Below are positions 1 through 8,059 of a DNA stretch of 30,427 nt, piece after piece. The stretch comes from CBDCWA01 sp046048295 (GTDB lineage: Bacteria > Pseudomonadota > Alphaproteobacteria > Rhizobiales > Hyphomicrobiaceae), in assembly GCA_046048295.1 (NCBI GenBank), contig JBJOGJ010000014.1, positions 1 to 30,427 on the forward strand, written 5' to 3'. The notes beneath the pieces were generated by a model. It ran no database searches. It saw nothing but the letters and a program-made list of their open reading frames with translations, and had not been told where the DNA came from. The translations under genes and the position numbers were made by a program. The stretch's first letter is position 1; each line of letters opens with the position of its first letter.

Positions 1-33
1 CGGACAATCTCGCGGGGCGGGCGACGCGATGCC

Positions 34-1041
34 TCAGCCAAGGCCGAACAACTCCATCGCATTGGTGGACATGATCCGCTCGCGGTCTTCGTCGGTGAGG
101 TCGGGAGCACGGCCGACGAATCCCACCGGGTCCTCCTCAACCTCGCCGCGGGGGTAGTCTGTCCCCATCATTATTTTCGACGAACCGACCTTGCGGACCA
201 GGAACGAAAGCATATCGGGGTCGAAGATCACGCTGTCGTAGTACATTCGGCGCATGTACTCGATGGGCGGCCTGGAAATGTTCTCCCTTGGCTCGGGGCG
301 GGCATCATAGGCGCGCTGGATGCGGCCGGGATAAAAGGTGAGATAGCCGCCGCCATGGCTGATTACGAGTTTCAGGCGCGGATAATCCTCAAGTATCCCC
401 TCGTGAATGAGCGAGGCGATAGCGAGTGCCTCCTCGAGCGGCTGGCCGATAGAGTTCCAGAGAAAGAACTTGTGCAGGCGTTCGTCGTGCGTGAAACCGC
501 GCGGGTGAACAATGACCGGCATCTGCAGCTGCTCAGCAGCGGACCAGAACGGGCGGAACTGCGCCTCACCAAGCTCGCGGCCGCGAACATGAGACTGAAT
601 CTGCACGCCCTTCAGGCCGAGCGCCCTGGCGTATTCCAGCTCCTTGATGGCAAGGTCCGGATTCTGCATGGGTACTGCGCCGACGCCGGCATAGCGGTCA
701 GGCATCTGCTCGACGAAGCGCGCTATACCGTCGTTGCAGGCGCGCGCCATGGCCTGGCCCAACTCGTCGCCAGCCCAAAAGGCGCAATTGGGCAGGTTCT
801 GGCTCACGATCTGGATATCGACGCCCATGGCGTCCATGTCGGCGATGCGTGCCCTTGGATCAGTGAGCTTGTCCTCGACACCTGCAGCGACACTCTCGTG
901 GATCTTCTTCGAGGCAGCCGGGACCCAGTCCTGTGTTCCCGGCGCGGAAGAGTCGATGCGGACCTTCCGGGCGATGGCCTGCACTTCCGGCACGGTCACA
1001 TGGGTATGAATGTCGATACGCGGCTTGCGCTTCGTGGTCAT
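34..1041 (-). CDS. Amidohydrolase family protein (ACMSD-like TIM-barrel metal hydrolase/decarboxylase)
   Basis: A 335-residue metal-dependent hydrolase of the amidohydrolase-2 family, which includes aminocarboxymuconate-semialdehyde decarboxylase and other aromatic-acid decarboxylases. The metal ligands can be seen: DIHTH near the N-terminus (H12, H14), VHPRG (H179), ISHGGG (H229) and MGTDYPRG (D295), in the order and spacing of the family. There is no signal peptide, so it is cytoplasmic. It is full length for the family. The gene lies 76 bases downstream of ybaB on the same strand and may be read from the dnaX-ybaB transcript, although its job is unrelated. The substrate cannot be told from the sequence; a decarboxylase or ring-cleavage hydrolase of aromatic breakdown is the usual guess. 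The family call is firm, the reaction is open. Confidence 0.85.
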   Translation of the reverse strand: MTTKRKPRIDIHTHVTVPEVQAIARKVRIDSSAPGTQDWVPAASKKIHESVAAGVEDKLTDPRARIADMDAMGVDIQIVSQNLPNCAFWAGDELGQAMARACNDGIARFVEQMPDRYAGVGAVPMQNPDLAIKELEYARALGLKGVQIQSHVRGRELGEAQFRPFWSAAEQLQMPVIVHPRGFTHDERLHKFFLWNSIGQPLEEALAIASLIHEGILEDYPRLKLVISHGGGYLTFYPGRIQRAYDARPEPRENISRPPIEYMRRMYYDSVIFDPDMLSFLVRKVGSSKIMMGTDYPRGEVEEDPVGFVGRAPDLTDEDRERIMSTNAMELFGLG

Positions 1042-1117
1042 GGCATCGCCTCCCGGAGTTCCACCCGGCGATTAGAGGCTGGACCAAGGACGGGGTCAAC
1101 AGCGGACCGCTGCGCCT

Positions 1118-1438
1118 TCAGAACAGCTTGAAGCCCGGTGGCAGGGGGAGCCCGCCCGTCAGCTCCTGCATCTTCACCTGCATTGTAGATTCTACCCGGC
1201 TCCTGGCGTCGTTGGCGGCGGCAACGATCAGATCCTCGAGTATCTCGGTCTCATCGGGGTTCATGAGCGAAGGATCGATCGAGACGCGGCGCAGTTCGCT
1301 CTTGCCATTGAGCACGACCTTCACCAGTCCACCACCCGACTGGCCCTCGACCTCCATCGCGGCCAGTTCCTCCTGCATGCGCTGCATCCGCTCTTGGAGC
1401 TGCTGCGCCTGCTTCATCATGCCCATGATGTCCTTCAT
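1118..1438 (-). CDS. ybaB: YbaB/EbfC family nucleoid-associated protein
   Basis: A 106-residue protein with the typical YbaB/EbfC pattern: an N-terminal helix rich in Met, Gln and Glu (MKQAQQLQERMQRMQEELA) followed by the beta-sheet core with VEGQSGGGLVKV and a C-terminal dimer helix, ending in the common GLPLPPGFKLF tail. Family members are small dimeric DNA-binding proteins that coat the nucleoid and are nearly always coded just after dnaX. A strong ribosome site, GGAGG, sits six bases before the ATG, fixing the start. It follows dnaX with a 38-base gap and is surely cotranscribed. Length is normal for the family. Confidence 0.93.
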   Translation of the reverse strand: MKDIMGMMKQAQQLQERMQRMQEELAAMEVEGQSGGGLVKVVLNGKSELRRVSIDPSLMNPDETEILEDLIVAAANDARSRVESTMQVKMQELTGGLPLPPGFKLF

Positions 1439-1476
1439 CTCATCCTCCGGGTGGCTGTTCGTGCGGCCTTACGACG

Positions 1477-3255
1477 TCAATCGGCGTCGGACTCTGCGTC
1501 GCCGGTCTCCTCCTCACCGGAAATGGGAAAAGCCTCGGCCTCGGGGGAGATAGGTCTTACCGCCTTGACCTCGGCCTGAGGGAACTCGCTGAGCAGGGCG
1601 GATACGGCCGGATGACTCCGGACCTCCGCCAAGTCGCTCGCCTCCCTTTCGCGGCGTACATCGCCAATTGTTCGTTCGCCCCTGGCATCACGGGCGATGG
1701 TTACGAACCATCGCTCGCCGGTCCAGTTCGACAGCTTTTCGGCAAGTTCGTTCGCCAGCCCCTGCGGGGCGCCGTCGACCAGGGCAACCTCAATTTTTCC
1801 CCGCTGGAAGGATACGAGGCTCACATACTCCTCCAGATGAACCCGCAGACGGGCGTCGCGCTGGTGGCCAGCCAACTCGACAACGTCGGCAAACGTCTCG
1901 AGGCGCGGGGTAGTTCCAGGGTCGACGCTGGCGACTGGCCTCAGCGCTGCGAGCGGTGCCGGGCCGGCCCGCGACTGGCCGGTGGAAATCAAGGCGACGG
2001 TGCTGTCGCTCGATGTAGAACGTGCGCCGCCGTTAGGAGCGCGGGGCTGGCCCGACGGCACCGCACTACCATCGCCCAACATGCGCATGAGTTCGTCGGG
2101 GGTCGGGAGGTCCGCTGTGTGCGCGATGCGGATGAGGACCATCTCGGCAGCGGCAAGCGGATTGGGGGCCCGCGCCGCCTCGTCGAGCCCCTTCAGAAGC
2201 ATCTGCCAGGCGCGTGCAAGAAGCGGAATGGACAGGCGCTCAGCCAGGCCGGCAGCGCGGCGGCGTTCCTCCCCCGAGACGCCTTCGCCAGCGGCATCCG
2301 TGCCGGCGACCTTGATGCGGCTGGTGAGATGGACAGCCTCCGCCAGATCGGCGAGAATCTGGACGGGTTCGGCGCCGTCACCGTGAAGGGCCGCGAGGGA
2401 ATCGATCGATGCAGCGGTGCTGCCGGAAAAAAGATGCTCCAGCAGGTCGAAGATGCGGCCTCTATCAGCCAGACCGAGCATGGCGCGAACCGCGTCGGAC
2501 GTCACCGAGCCCGAGCCCATGGCGATCGCCTGGTCGAGAATAGATAGGCCGTCCCTGACCGAGCCCTCGGCGGCACGGGCGATCAACGTCAGCGCCTCGG
2601 GATCCGCAGCGGCGCCTTCCCTGGTGGCAATGTTCTGGAAATGCGCGACCAACTCACCGACGCCGACGCGACGCAGGTCGAAGCGCTGGCAGCGGGAGAG
2701 CACGGTCACCGGAACCTTGCGCACCTCAGTGGTGGCAAAGATGAACTTCACATGCTCAGGCGGCTCCTCGAGCGTTTTCAAAAGGGCGTTGAAGGCGCCC
2801 TTCGAGAGCATGTGCACCTCGTCGATGATGTAGACCTTGTAGCGGGCGACGAGGGGACGATAGCGGGCGCTTTCGATGATCTCGCGGATGTTGTCGATGC
2901 CGGTATTGGACGCAGCGTCCATCTCCAGCACATCGGGATGGCTGCCCTTGACGATCTCGGCACAGTTGGTGCCATAGCCGTCCATCCGGACGGTCGGGCG
3001 GTCGATGCCGGGCTTCTCGTAGTTCAAAGCGCGAGCGAGGATGCGTGCGGTGGTCGTCTTGCCGACGCCGCGGACACCGGTCAGCATATATCCCTGGGCA
3101 ATGCGATCGGTGGCGAAGGCATTTGTCAACGTCTGGACCATGGCCTGCTGGCCGATCAGATCGTCGAAGGTCTCAGGGCGATACTTGCGGGCCAGCACAA
3201 CATAGGGCTGGTCCGGCGCTGCAGCATCATCGTTCTTGTTGGGATCTTTGGCCAT
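1477..3255 (-). CDS. dnaX: DNA polymerase III subunit gamma/tau
   Basis: The clamp-loader ATPase of the replicative polymerase, 592 residues from the start chosen here. Seen in order: the N-terminal YVVLARKYRPETFDDLIGQ motif, Walker A GVRGVGKTTTAR, the EMDAASNTGIDNIREI segment, Walker B YIIDEVHML, the LLKTLEEPP stretch, and the sensor/SRC motif LSRCQRFDLRR. The C-terminal part is the variable tau region. Only one cysteine (NCAEI) remains where the Escherichia coli protein has a four-Cys zinc module; loss of the others is common in alphaproteobacteria. The open frame runs upstream to 3318, but that part lies inside the SRP RNA, so the ATG at 3253-3255 (MAKDPNKNDD) is preferred. Its ribosome site is weak. 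First protein gene of the ffs-dnaX-ybaB transcription unit. Confidence 0.95.
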   Translation of the reverse strand: MAKDPNKNDDAAAPDQPYVVLARKYRPETFDDLIGQQAMVQTLTNAFATDRIAQGYMLTGVRGVGKTTTARILARALNYEKPGIDRPTVRMDGYGTNCAEIVKGSHPDVLEMDAASNTGIDNIREIIESARYRPLVARYKVYIIDEVHMLSKGAFNALLKTLEEPPEHVKFIFATTEVRKVPVTVLSRCQRFDLRRVGVGELVAHFQNIATREGAAADPEALTLIARAAEGSVRDGLSILDQAIAMGSGSVTSDAVRAMLGLADRGRIFDLLEHLFSGSTAASIDSLAALHGDGAEPVQILADLAEAVHLTSRIKVAGTDAAGEGVSGEERRRAAGLAERLSIPLLARAWQMLLKGLDEAARAPNPLAAAEMVLIRIAHTADLPTPDELMRMLGDGSAVPSGQPRAPNGGARSTSSDSTVALISTGQSRAGPAPLAALRPVASVDPGTTPRLETFADVVELAGHQRDARLRVHLEEYVSLVSFQRGKIEVALVDGAPQGLANELAEKLSNWTGERWFVTIARDARGERTIGDVRREREASDLAEVRSHPAVSALLSEFPQAEVKAVRPISPEAEAFPISGEEETGDAESDAD

Positions 3256-3303
3256 CACCCCGGAAACCAGCAGGATTACCCGCCCGGGCAAACGTGGCGG
3301 AAG

Positions 3304-3400
3304 TGGGAGGTTGAACAACGACCCGCATCGGGCTCGTTAGGGCTGCTTCCTTCCGGACCTGACCCGGTTGGCGAGGGACACGTCCGCCGCCAACCTCCCG
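3304..3400 (-). ncRNA. ffs: Signal recognition particle RNA, small 4.5S type
   Basis: The minus strand carries the hallmark SRP core GGTCAGGTCCGGAAGGAAGC with its tetraloop, followed by AGCCCTAACGAGCCCG, as in alphaproteobacterial 4.5S RNAs. The ends pair perfectly: GGGAGGTTG at one end with CAACCTCCC at the other, closing a rod of about 97 bases. The RNA binds Ffh and targets membrane proteins to the Sec machinery. It lies about 48 bases upstream of the dnaX start, a common alphaproteobacterial order, and overlaps the unused 5' extension of the dnaX frame. Ends are taken from the base-paired termini and may be off by a few bases. Confidence 0.93.
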
Positions 3401-3405
3401 CGCCG

Positions 3406-3434
3406 AATATGGACGGTCGGGCGAACGAAGACAA
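3406..3434 (-). promoter_or_regulatory. Sigma70-like promoter of the SRP RNA
   Basis: On the minus strand, a -35 element TTGTCT (3429-3434) and a -10 element CATATT (3406-3411) are separated by exactly 17 bases. The -10 ends five bases before the predicted 5' end of the SRP RNA, as expected for a stable RNA promoter. It probably also feeds dnaX and ybaB. Found by eye, not by a scored model. Confidence 0.65.
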
Positions 3435-3627
3435 CCCCGTCCGCGCGCAGTTCGACATGAAATAGCCATTGCCCAGTCCGGCGCGTGCAGGTTGGCGGAG
3501 GTGTCGCTGCGGGCACGGCGAATTGTGTTGGCGATCAAAACGTTATGTTTCCACATCCAGCCGGGTCAAAGCACGTTGCGCAGAATGCGTGCGCGTGCTT
3601 CTGTCAGCCACGGAGTAGGACATACCC

Positions 3628-4581
3628 ATGACAAGGCCATCACTGGGGTCGACGTTCGAACTCGACCGGCAAAGCGAGCGACGCGGGGACGCTGCGTACC
3701 TACAGGGGCTCATCGAGGGGCCGCAGACGAGGTACCTGGTCCTGGTGGAGGGGCGACCTGTCCTGACCCGGCCGCCAGACGGCGCGGCGGTGGAAGTCGG
3801 CTGGTTCACCGCAGCAGAGTTCGCCGATTGCGGCTTCGATCCCGCGGCAGCGCTTTTCCTTGGTGTCAATCCCGCAAACGGGACCGCCGTTTTCGCCCTG
3901 TCAGGTGACATCAAGATGCTGCGCAGTTTCCAGCGCTCACCAGAGGCCCGCCTCAGCGCCGACGACGACCTGCGCAAGCTGGCGACGGCTGGTGCGCTGC
4001 CGGAGGGCGACATTGCGCTCATCGGACTCGCCAAGTCGCTCGCCCATTGGCACGACAACAGCCGCTGCTGCGGACGTTGTGGCGGGGCGACACGGCCACT
4101 CGACGGGGGCTGGAAGCGACGATGCCGGGCGTGCGGGCGGGAGCATTTCCCAAGGCTGGACCCAGTCGTGATCATGCTGGTCATCCACCCGGATGGCGGT
4201 AGGTGCCTGTTGTCTCACGAGACGCGGTTCCGCGAGAACATGTTCTCGGCCCTCGCCGGGTATGTGGAGCCGGGCGAGGACATCGAGCACGCGGTTCGAC
4301 GGGAGGTGCTGGAGGAGACGCGCGTCAAGGTCGGCGACGTGAGGTTCCACGCGTCGCAGCCGTGGCCATTCCCGCATACGCTAATGATCGGCTGCGTGGC
4401 GCAGGGCCTCAGCGAAGAGATCGTGCCGGATGCAACCGAGATCGAGGAAGCACGCTGGTTCACGCGCAGCGAGGCGCTCGACATGCTTGCAGGCCGCCAC
4501 GCTGGCGGGCTGTTCGTCCCGGGCCGGCAGGCAATCGCGCATACCCTGATCCGGCACTTCGCCGAGGGCGGTGGGGTTTAG
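3628..4581 (+). CDS. nudC: NAD(+) diphosphatase (NADH pyrophosphatase), Nudix family
   Basis: A 317-residue Nudix hydrolase that splits NAD(H) into NMN(H) and AMP and, in known members, can remove NAD caps from RNA. The N-terminal domain is followed by a zinc ribbon with C148-x2-C151 and C166-x2-C169, then the Nudix box at 211-233 and the NudC-specific SQPWPFP motif at 243-249, which sets it apart from other Nudix enzymes. The box fits GX5EX7REUXEEXGU except that Arg232 stands in for the last Gly. The catalytic Glu residues (E226, E229, E230) are kept. AGGA lies seven bases before the ATG. It stands alone on its strand between the SRP promoter region and a convergent membrane-protein gene. 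Confidence 0.93.
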   Translation: MTRPSLGSTFELDRQSERRGDAAYLQGLIEGPQTRYLVLVEGRPVLTRPPDGAAVEVGWFTAAEFADCGFDPAAALFLGVNPANGTAVFALSGDIKMLRSFQRSPEARLSADDDLRKLATAGALPEGDIALIGLAKSLAHWHDNSRCCGRCGGATRPLDGGWKRRCRACGREHFPRLDPVVIMLVIHPDGGRCLLSHETRFRENMFSALAGYVEPGEDIEHAVRREVLEETRVKVGDVRFHASQPWPFPHTLMIGCVAQGLSEEIVPDATEIEEARWFTRSEALDMLAGRHAGGLFVPGRQAIAHTLIRHFAEGGGV

Positions 4582-4585
4582 TTAT

Positions 4586-4764
4586 TTCGCTCACGGGCTA
4601 TTCCGGCCTGCGGTGTTTGTTGCCAACTCGGGCAAGCCCGAGCTTGGACGCCGGGCTCTCCGCGGGTGCGGCGCAACGCGCCGGGCCGCAGTCGCGGCCT
4701 GGAGCGATACCGCCAAATGGCGGAACCGCTCAAAATTCGCTCACGGCACGTTCGAGCCTGCGAT
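4586..4764. repeat. Imperfect direct repeat pair with inner hairpins between convergent genes
   Basis: Two 29-base copies, 4586-4614 and 4736-4764, share the start TTCGCTCACGG and the later GCCTGCG, with 22 of 29 bases equal by hand count. Between them lie a hairpin at 4623-4647 (CTCGGGC-AA-GCCCGAG, extended by CCAA/TTGG across one bulged C) and a perfect CCGCCA-AA-TGGCGG hairpin at 4710-4723. The whole fills the gap between nudC and the convergent membrane-protein gene. It may work as a two-way terminator or belong to a dispersed REP-like family; no T-run follows the stems. Confidence 0.5.
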
Positions 4765-4767
4765 ACT

Positions 4768-6006
4768 CTAACTGGCGCTCCTGCCGCCTCCAGCCAAGGC
4801 AAGGCGCTTGTTCGAAATCGCCGTCCAGACCTCGCGAATCCGCTCGATGGTCTCGATCGAGTTGCGTCCGACACCGCCGTCGAGCGCCTCGCTGTCGTGG
4901 AACACGAGAACGATCCGGGGCTGATCGGCTACCGAGATCGACAGGCTGTCGACGTGGCGCCTGCGGCCGCCACGCCTGAAACCCGAGAGCCGACCGCCAC
5001 TGCTGCCAGATGCGCCAGCGCCGCCAATCAGGGTGTGTGGCTGGCTGTCGGCCGCGGGCGCCTGATCGTCTGCGACCGGCTGGGCCGCTTTCTCATGACC
5101 GGCATCGTCGGGAGGGGCAACCTGCGACCAGTGCAGGGCATGAATCTCGGAATAGGCCAGTTCCTGTGCATCCGTGAACAAGACCTGCTCCTTCGTGAGG
5201 TCCACGGCACCCTGGACTACGGCCAGGCCATTTTCGCGGTAGTTGAAGGCGGCGAAGCCAAGCGGCGTGATGCGAGGGCGCTTATCGTGTCCGACGAAGC
5301 ACTGGAACTTGAGCGATCCAAGGCGATCGCGCTCCGGAATGGTACGCAGGATCTGCCAGGCAGATGGCGAATAGTCGGCCGGGAAGGGGGCATCCTTCAG
5401 GGCCTTCTCGACGGCGCGCTTCAAGACCTTGTCCGTCGCGGCATCGACTTCCTTCTCGACATCCTTCAGGTCGGCGGGGTCATGCTGACGCTTCAGCCTC
5501 AGATAGACACCATAACCGATGGCACAAAGCGCCAAGACCGATAAAGCGACAGTCATCCGCGGCCGGTTTGGCTGGAAAAGAAGCATCTCGCCTGCGAAGA
5601 TCAGGAGCAGCAGGCCAGCCGGCAGCTCCCAGCCGAAGCGCCAGAGGTGGGGCACGAGGCCGATGAGGATCATCGGCACGGCAGGTATCAGGAAGTCGGG
5701 ACGCTCGGCGATACTTGCAAACAAGGCGCCGCCAATCTCTCCGTGCTCGAGCCAAGCCAGAACGACCGGGACCATGAACAGGATCAGGCCGAGCGCGACC
5801 GTCAGGGCGCGGGCAATGGCCGTCCCGTTCCGCCAGCGCTTGTGCGCCTGCAGCGCACTTGTGCCGTTATCGTGAAAATACTTGGCAATCGTGCTCTTCT
5901 CGTCCAGCCTCTCGTCCCGAGGGGCAGCGGACTTGCTTGCCGTGGCACTTGCCGGGCCTGGGAGCGGCGGGTCATTCGCCGCTGTCGGTTCGCTACGCTC
6001 AGTCAT
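4768..6006 (-). CDS. Unrecognised membrane protein with four helices and a cytosolic beta-rich domain
   Basis: 412 residues, not assigned to a family. A Pro/Ala/Ser-rich N-terminus (1-30) is followed by four hydrophobic segments at about 63-86, 105-122, 127-144 and 150-169, then a charged helix (173-206) and a soluble C-terminal domain. That domain looks beta-rich (FAAFNYRENGLAVVQGAVDL, then SLSISVADQPRIVLVFHD) and ends in an amphipathic helix (IERIREVWTAISNK). This pattern recalls PH-like domains of bacterial membrane proteins, but that is only a shape-based guess. A low-complexity, Gly/Ser/Arg-rich loop at 328-350 splits the domain. No clear ribosome site precedes the ATG. It is convergent with nudC and divergent from the EamA genes, so context gives no clue to function. 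Confidence 0.75.
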   Translation of the reverse strand: MTERSEPTAANDPPLPGPASATASKSAAPRDERLDEKSTIAKYFHDNGTSALQAHKRWRNGTAIARALTVALGLILFMVPVVLAWLEHGEIGGALFASIAERPDFLIPAVPMILIGLVPHLWRFGWELPAGLLLLIFAGEMLLFQPNRPRMTVALSVLALCAIGYGVYLRLKRQHDPADLKDVEKEVDAATDKVLKRAVEKALKDAPFPADYSPSAWQILRTIPERDRLGSLKFQCFVGHDKRPRITPLGFAAFNYRENGLAVVQGAVDLTKEQVLFTDAQELAYSEIHALHWSQVAPPDDAGHEKAAQPVADDQAPAADSQPHTLIGGAGASGSSGGRLSGFRRGGRRRHVDSLSISVADQPRIVLVFHDSEALDGGVGRNSIETIERIREVWTAISNKRLALAGGGRSAS

Positions 6007-6234
6007 CGATCAACAATTCTACTTTGGCCAAAACCACTATTCTACAAACGCCACGCATGGCAGCACACACTTAGCGCCGATGAACCGGCAAGAGAAGAAA
6101 GATCAGCGCTTGAAACGGAACCAAACGGGATTTTGGAGCTAGATCGTGTCTTTCAGACAGGGGTATGGCGCCGGCCCAGCCGATATGCCACGTAGTCGGC
6201 GGTCGACATCCACCTCTGCAGCGAACAGCCACTC

Positions 6235-7125
6235 ATGAATCCTTCGCGCGGGATCGCCTACAAGGTCATCTCGGTCCTGATCTTCACGTGCATGTACGTC
6301 TGCATCAAGGCCACCCAACCGCAGGTGCCGCCGGGGCAGGTGGCGTTCTTCAGGTCGTTCTTCGCACTGGTTCCGATTGGTGCGTACCTGCTGTGGCGAA
6401 ACGAGTTTCCGGGCGCGCTCTATACCAAGCGGCCGATGGGACACTTCTGGCGCGGCGTGTTCGGCACTTCGGCGATGGTGCTCAACTTCGCCGCGCTCGG
6501 GCTGCTGCCGCTGGCGGACGCGATCGCGATCGGGTACGGGGTGCCGATGTTCACGGCCATCTTCGCAGCCTTGCTGCTGGGCGAGGTCATACGCGCCTAT
6601 CGCTGGTGGGCAATTGCTGTCGGCTTCATCGGCGTGCTCATCATCATGTGGCCGAAGCTCAGCTTCCTGAGGGGACAGGTCCAAACCGATGCGGAAGCGC
6701 TTGGCGCGGTGTGCGCAATCGGAGCCACTGCAGCGATCGGGCTGGCGCTCGTCCACATCAGGGGGCTCGTCAGGACCGAGAGGACTCCAACGATCGTGTT
6801 CTACTTCAGCGTGTCCGCAACTGCACTATCGCTCCTTACCATTCCATTCGGGTGGCGATGGCCGGATCCGACGACAGCGGCGCTCTTGGTGCTCGCCGGG
6901 CTGCTCGGCGGCATCGGCCAGATCTTTCTCACCGAATGCTATCGGCATGCGGACATGTCGACACTCGCACCTTTCGAGTACACATCGTTGCTGTTCAGCA
7001 TAGCATTCGGATATCTCCTGTTCGGGGAGGCGACGACGGCATGGACGCTTGCCGGCTCGGCAATCGTGATGGGAGCGGGAGTTTTCATGGTGTGGCGGGA
7101 AGGCAGCGCGAGGGCCGGACGGTAG
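6235..7125 (+). CDS. EamA/DMT-superfamily transporter, first of a tandem pair
   Basis: A 296-residue inner-membrane protein with the ten-helix, two-EamA-repeat plan of the drug/metabolite transporter superfamily. Typical marks are FFRSFFALVPI in the first repeat, GLLPLADAIAIGYGVPMFTAIFAALLLGE, and STLAPFEYTSLLFSIAFGYLLFGE in the second. Such proteins export metabolites, amino acids or drugs; the substrate cannot be read from the sequence. The start at MNPSRGIAYK is a plain ATG without a clear ribosome site. One base separates its stop from the next, closely similar gene, showing a tandem duplication within one operon. Confidence 0.9.
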   Translation: MNPSRGIAYKVISVLIFTCMYVCIKATQPQVPPGQVAFFRSFFALVPIGAYLLWRNEFPGALYTKRPMGHFWRGVFGTSAMVLNFAALGLLPLADAIAIGYGVPMFTAIFAALLLGEVIRAYRWWAIAVGFIGVLIIMWPKLSFLRGQVQTDAEALGAVCAIGATAAIGLALVHIRGLVRTERTPTIVFYFSVSATALSLLTIPFGWRWPDPTTAALLVLAGLLGGIGQIFLTECYRHADMSTLAPFEYTSLLFSIAFGYLLFGEATTAWTLAGSAIVMGAGVFMVWREGSARAGR

Positions 7126-7126
7126 C

Positions 7127-8059
7127 ATGGCAGGGAACCCAGAAGCCTCCGGCAGGCGCGTTGCCTTCGGCATCATGCTCAAGATCACGGCGGTGCTGCT
7201 GTTCACGACCATGTTCGCGTGCGTCAAGGCGACGGCAGACGTCGTGCCTCCTGGCGAGGCGGTGTTCTTCCGCTCGTTCTTCACGCTGGTGCCAGTGTTC
7301 GCCTACGTCTGGCTAAAGGGCGACTCACTCAAGGTGCTCAGGGCACGGAATCCGGTGGGGCATGCCTGGCGCGGTGGTCTCTCGGCGCTGGCGATGGTGC
7401 TCAACTTCACCGCGGTGGGTCTGCTGCCGCTGGCCGACGTGATCGCCATCGGCTACGCGATGCCGATGTTCACGACGATATTCGCGGCGCTGCTGATCGG
7501 AGAAGTGGTGCGCGGATACCGGTGGGCGGCGATCGTCATCGGGCTGGTTGGCGTACTCATCATCATGTGGCCAAGACTGGAGTTCCTGCGCGGCGACGTT
7601 GCACAATGGGGCGCGCTCGCCGGCGCGCTCTCAGCGGTTGCAGCAGCAGCACTGGTCGGGCTCGGACTGGTGGTGGTGCGCATGCTCGTCTCCGGCGAGA
7701 GTACGGCCTCCATCGTCTTCCACTTCGCACTCTATTGCTCGGCCGGATCGTTGCTGACGCTGCCGTTCGGCTGGACCGTTCCCGATCCAGCCTCGGCTGC
7801 GATCCTGGTGCTTGCCGGGCTCTCGGGCGGCACGGCGCAGCTGCTGCTCACCGAAAGCATACGTCATGCAGACATGTCGACACTGGCGCCATTCGAATAC
7901 GTGTCGATGCTGGCCACCGTCGCCATCGCCTACCTGCTATTCGCTGAAGTACCGACGGCTTGGACACTCGGCGGCGCAAGCCTGGTGATCGGCGCCGGCC
8001 TGCTGATAGTCTGGCGCGAGCGTCGGCTTGCGCAGGAGCGCAAGGCTCAAGCCGGCTGA
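7127..8059 (+). CDS. EamA/DMT-superfamily transporter, second of a tandem pair
   Basis: A 310-residue paralogue of the gene just upstream, with the same landmarks at the same places: FFRSFFTLVPV, GLLPLADVIAIGYAMPMFTT, VGVLIIMWPRLEFL and HADMSTLAPFEYVSMLATV. About ten hydrophobic helices; inner membrane; probable export of an unknown small molecule. GGACGG lies just upstream of the ATG, within the end of the first gene, so translation is likely coupled. The last 13 bases overlap the 3' end of pheA on the opposite strand. The two copies could form a heteromeric exporter or serve different substrates; the sequence does not decide this. Confidence 0.9.
   Translation: MAGNPEASGRRVAFGIMLKITAVLLFTTMFACVKATADVVPPGEAVFFRSFFTLVPVFAYVWLKGDSLKVLRARNPVGHAWRGGLSALAMVLNFTAVGLLPLADVIAIGYAMPMFTTIFAALLIGEVVRGYRWAAIVIGLVGVLIIMWPRLEFLRGDVAQWGALAGALSAVAAAALVGLGLVVVRMLVSGESTASIVFHFALYCSAGSLLTLPFGWTVPDPASAAILVLAGLSGGTAQLLLTESIRHADMSTLAPFEYVSMLATVAIAYLLFAEVPTAWTLGGASLVIGAGLLIVWRERRLAQERKAQAG

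Noticed and set aside
355..1131. Open frame of 258 codons on the plus strand, opposite the amidohydrolase
   Set aside because: It is antisense to a gene with full metal-site motifs; its product resembles nothing known and the frame is a by-product of high-GC codon use.
2427..2432. Run of six A (six T in the dnaX sense strand) as a gamma/tau frameshift site
   Set aside because: It falls near codon 275, well before the end of the clamp-loader core, so slippage there would not give a working gamma-like product; no stimulating stem was seen.
1612..2547. Open frame of 311 codons on the plus strand, opposite dnaX
   Set aside because: Shadow of dnaX; no ribosome site and no recognisable domain.
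3256..3318. Longer dnaX start with 21 more residues
   Set aside because: The extra codons lie partly inside the SRP RNA and do not fit the N-terminus of DnaX; MAKDPNKNDD is the more natural start.
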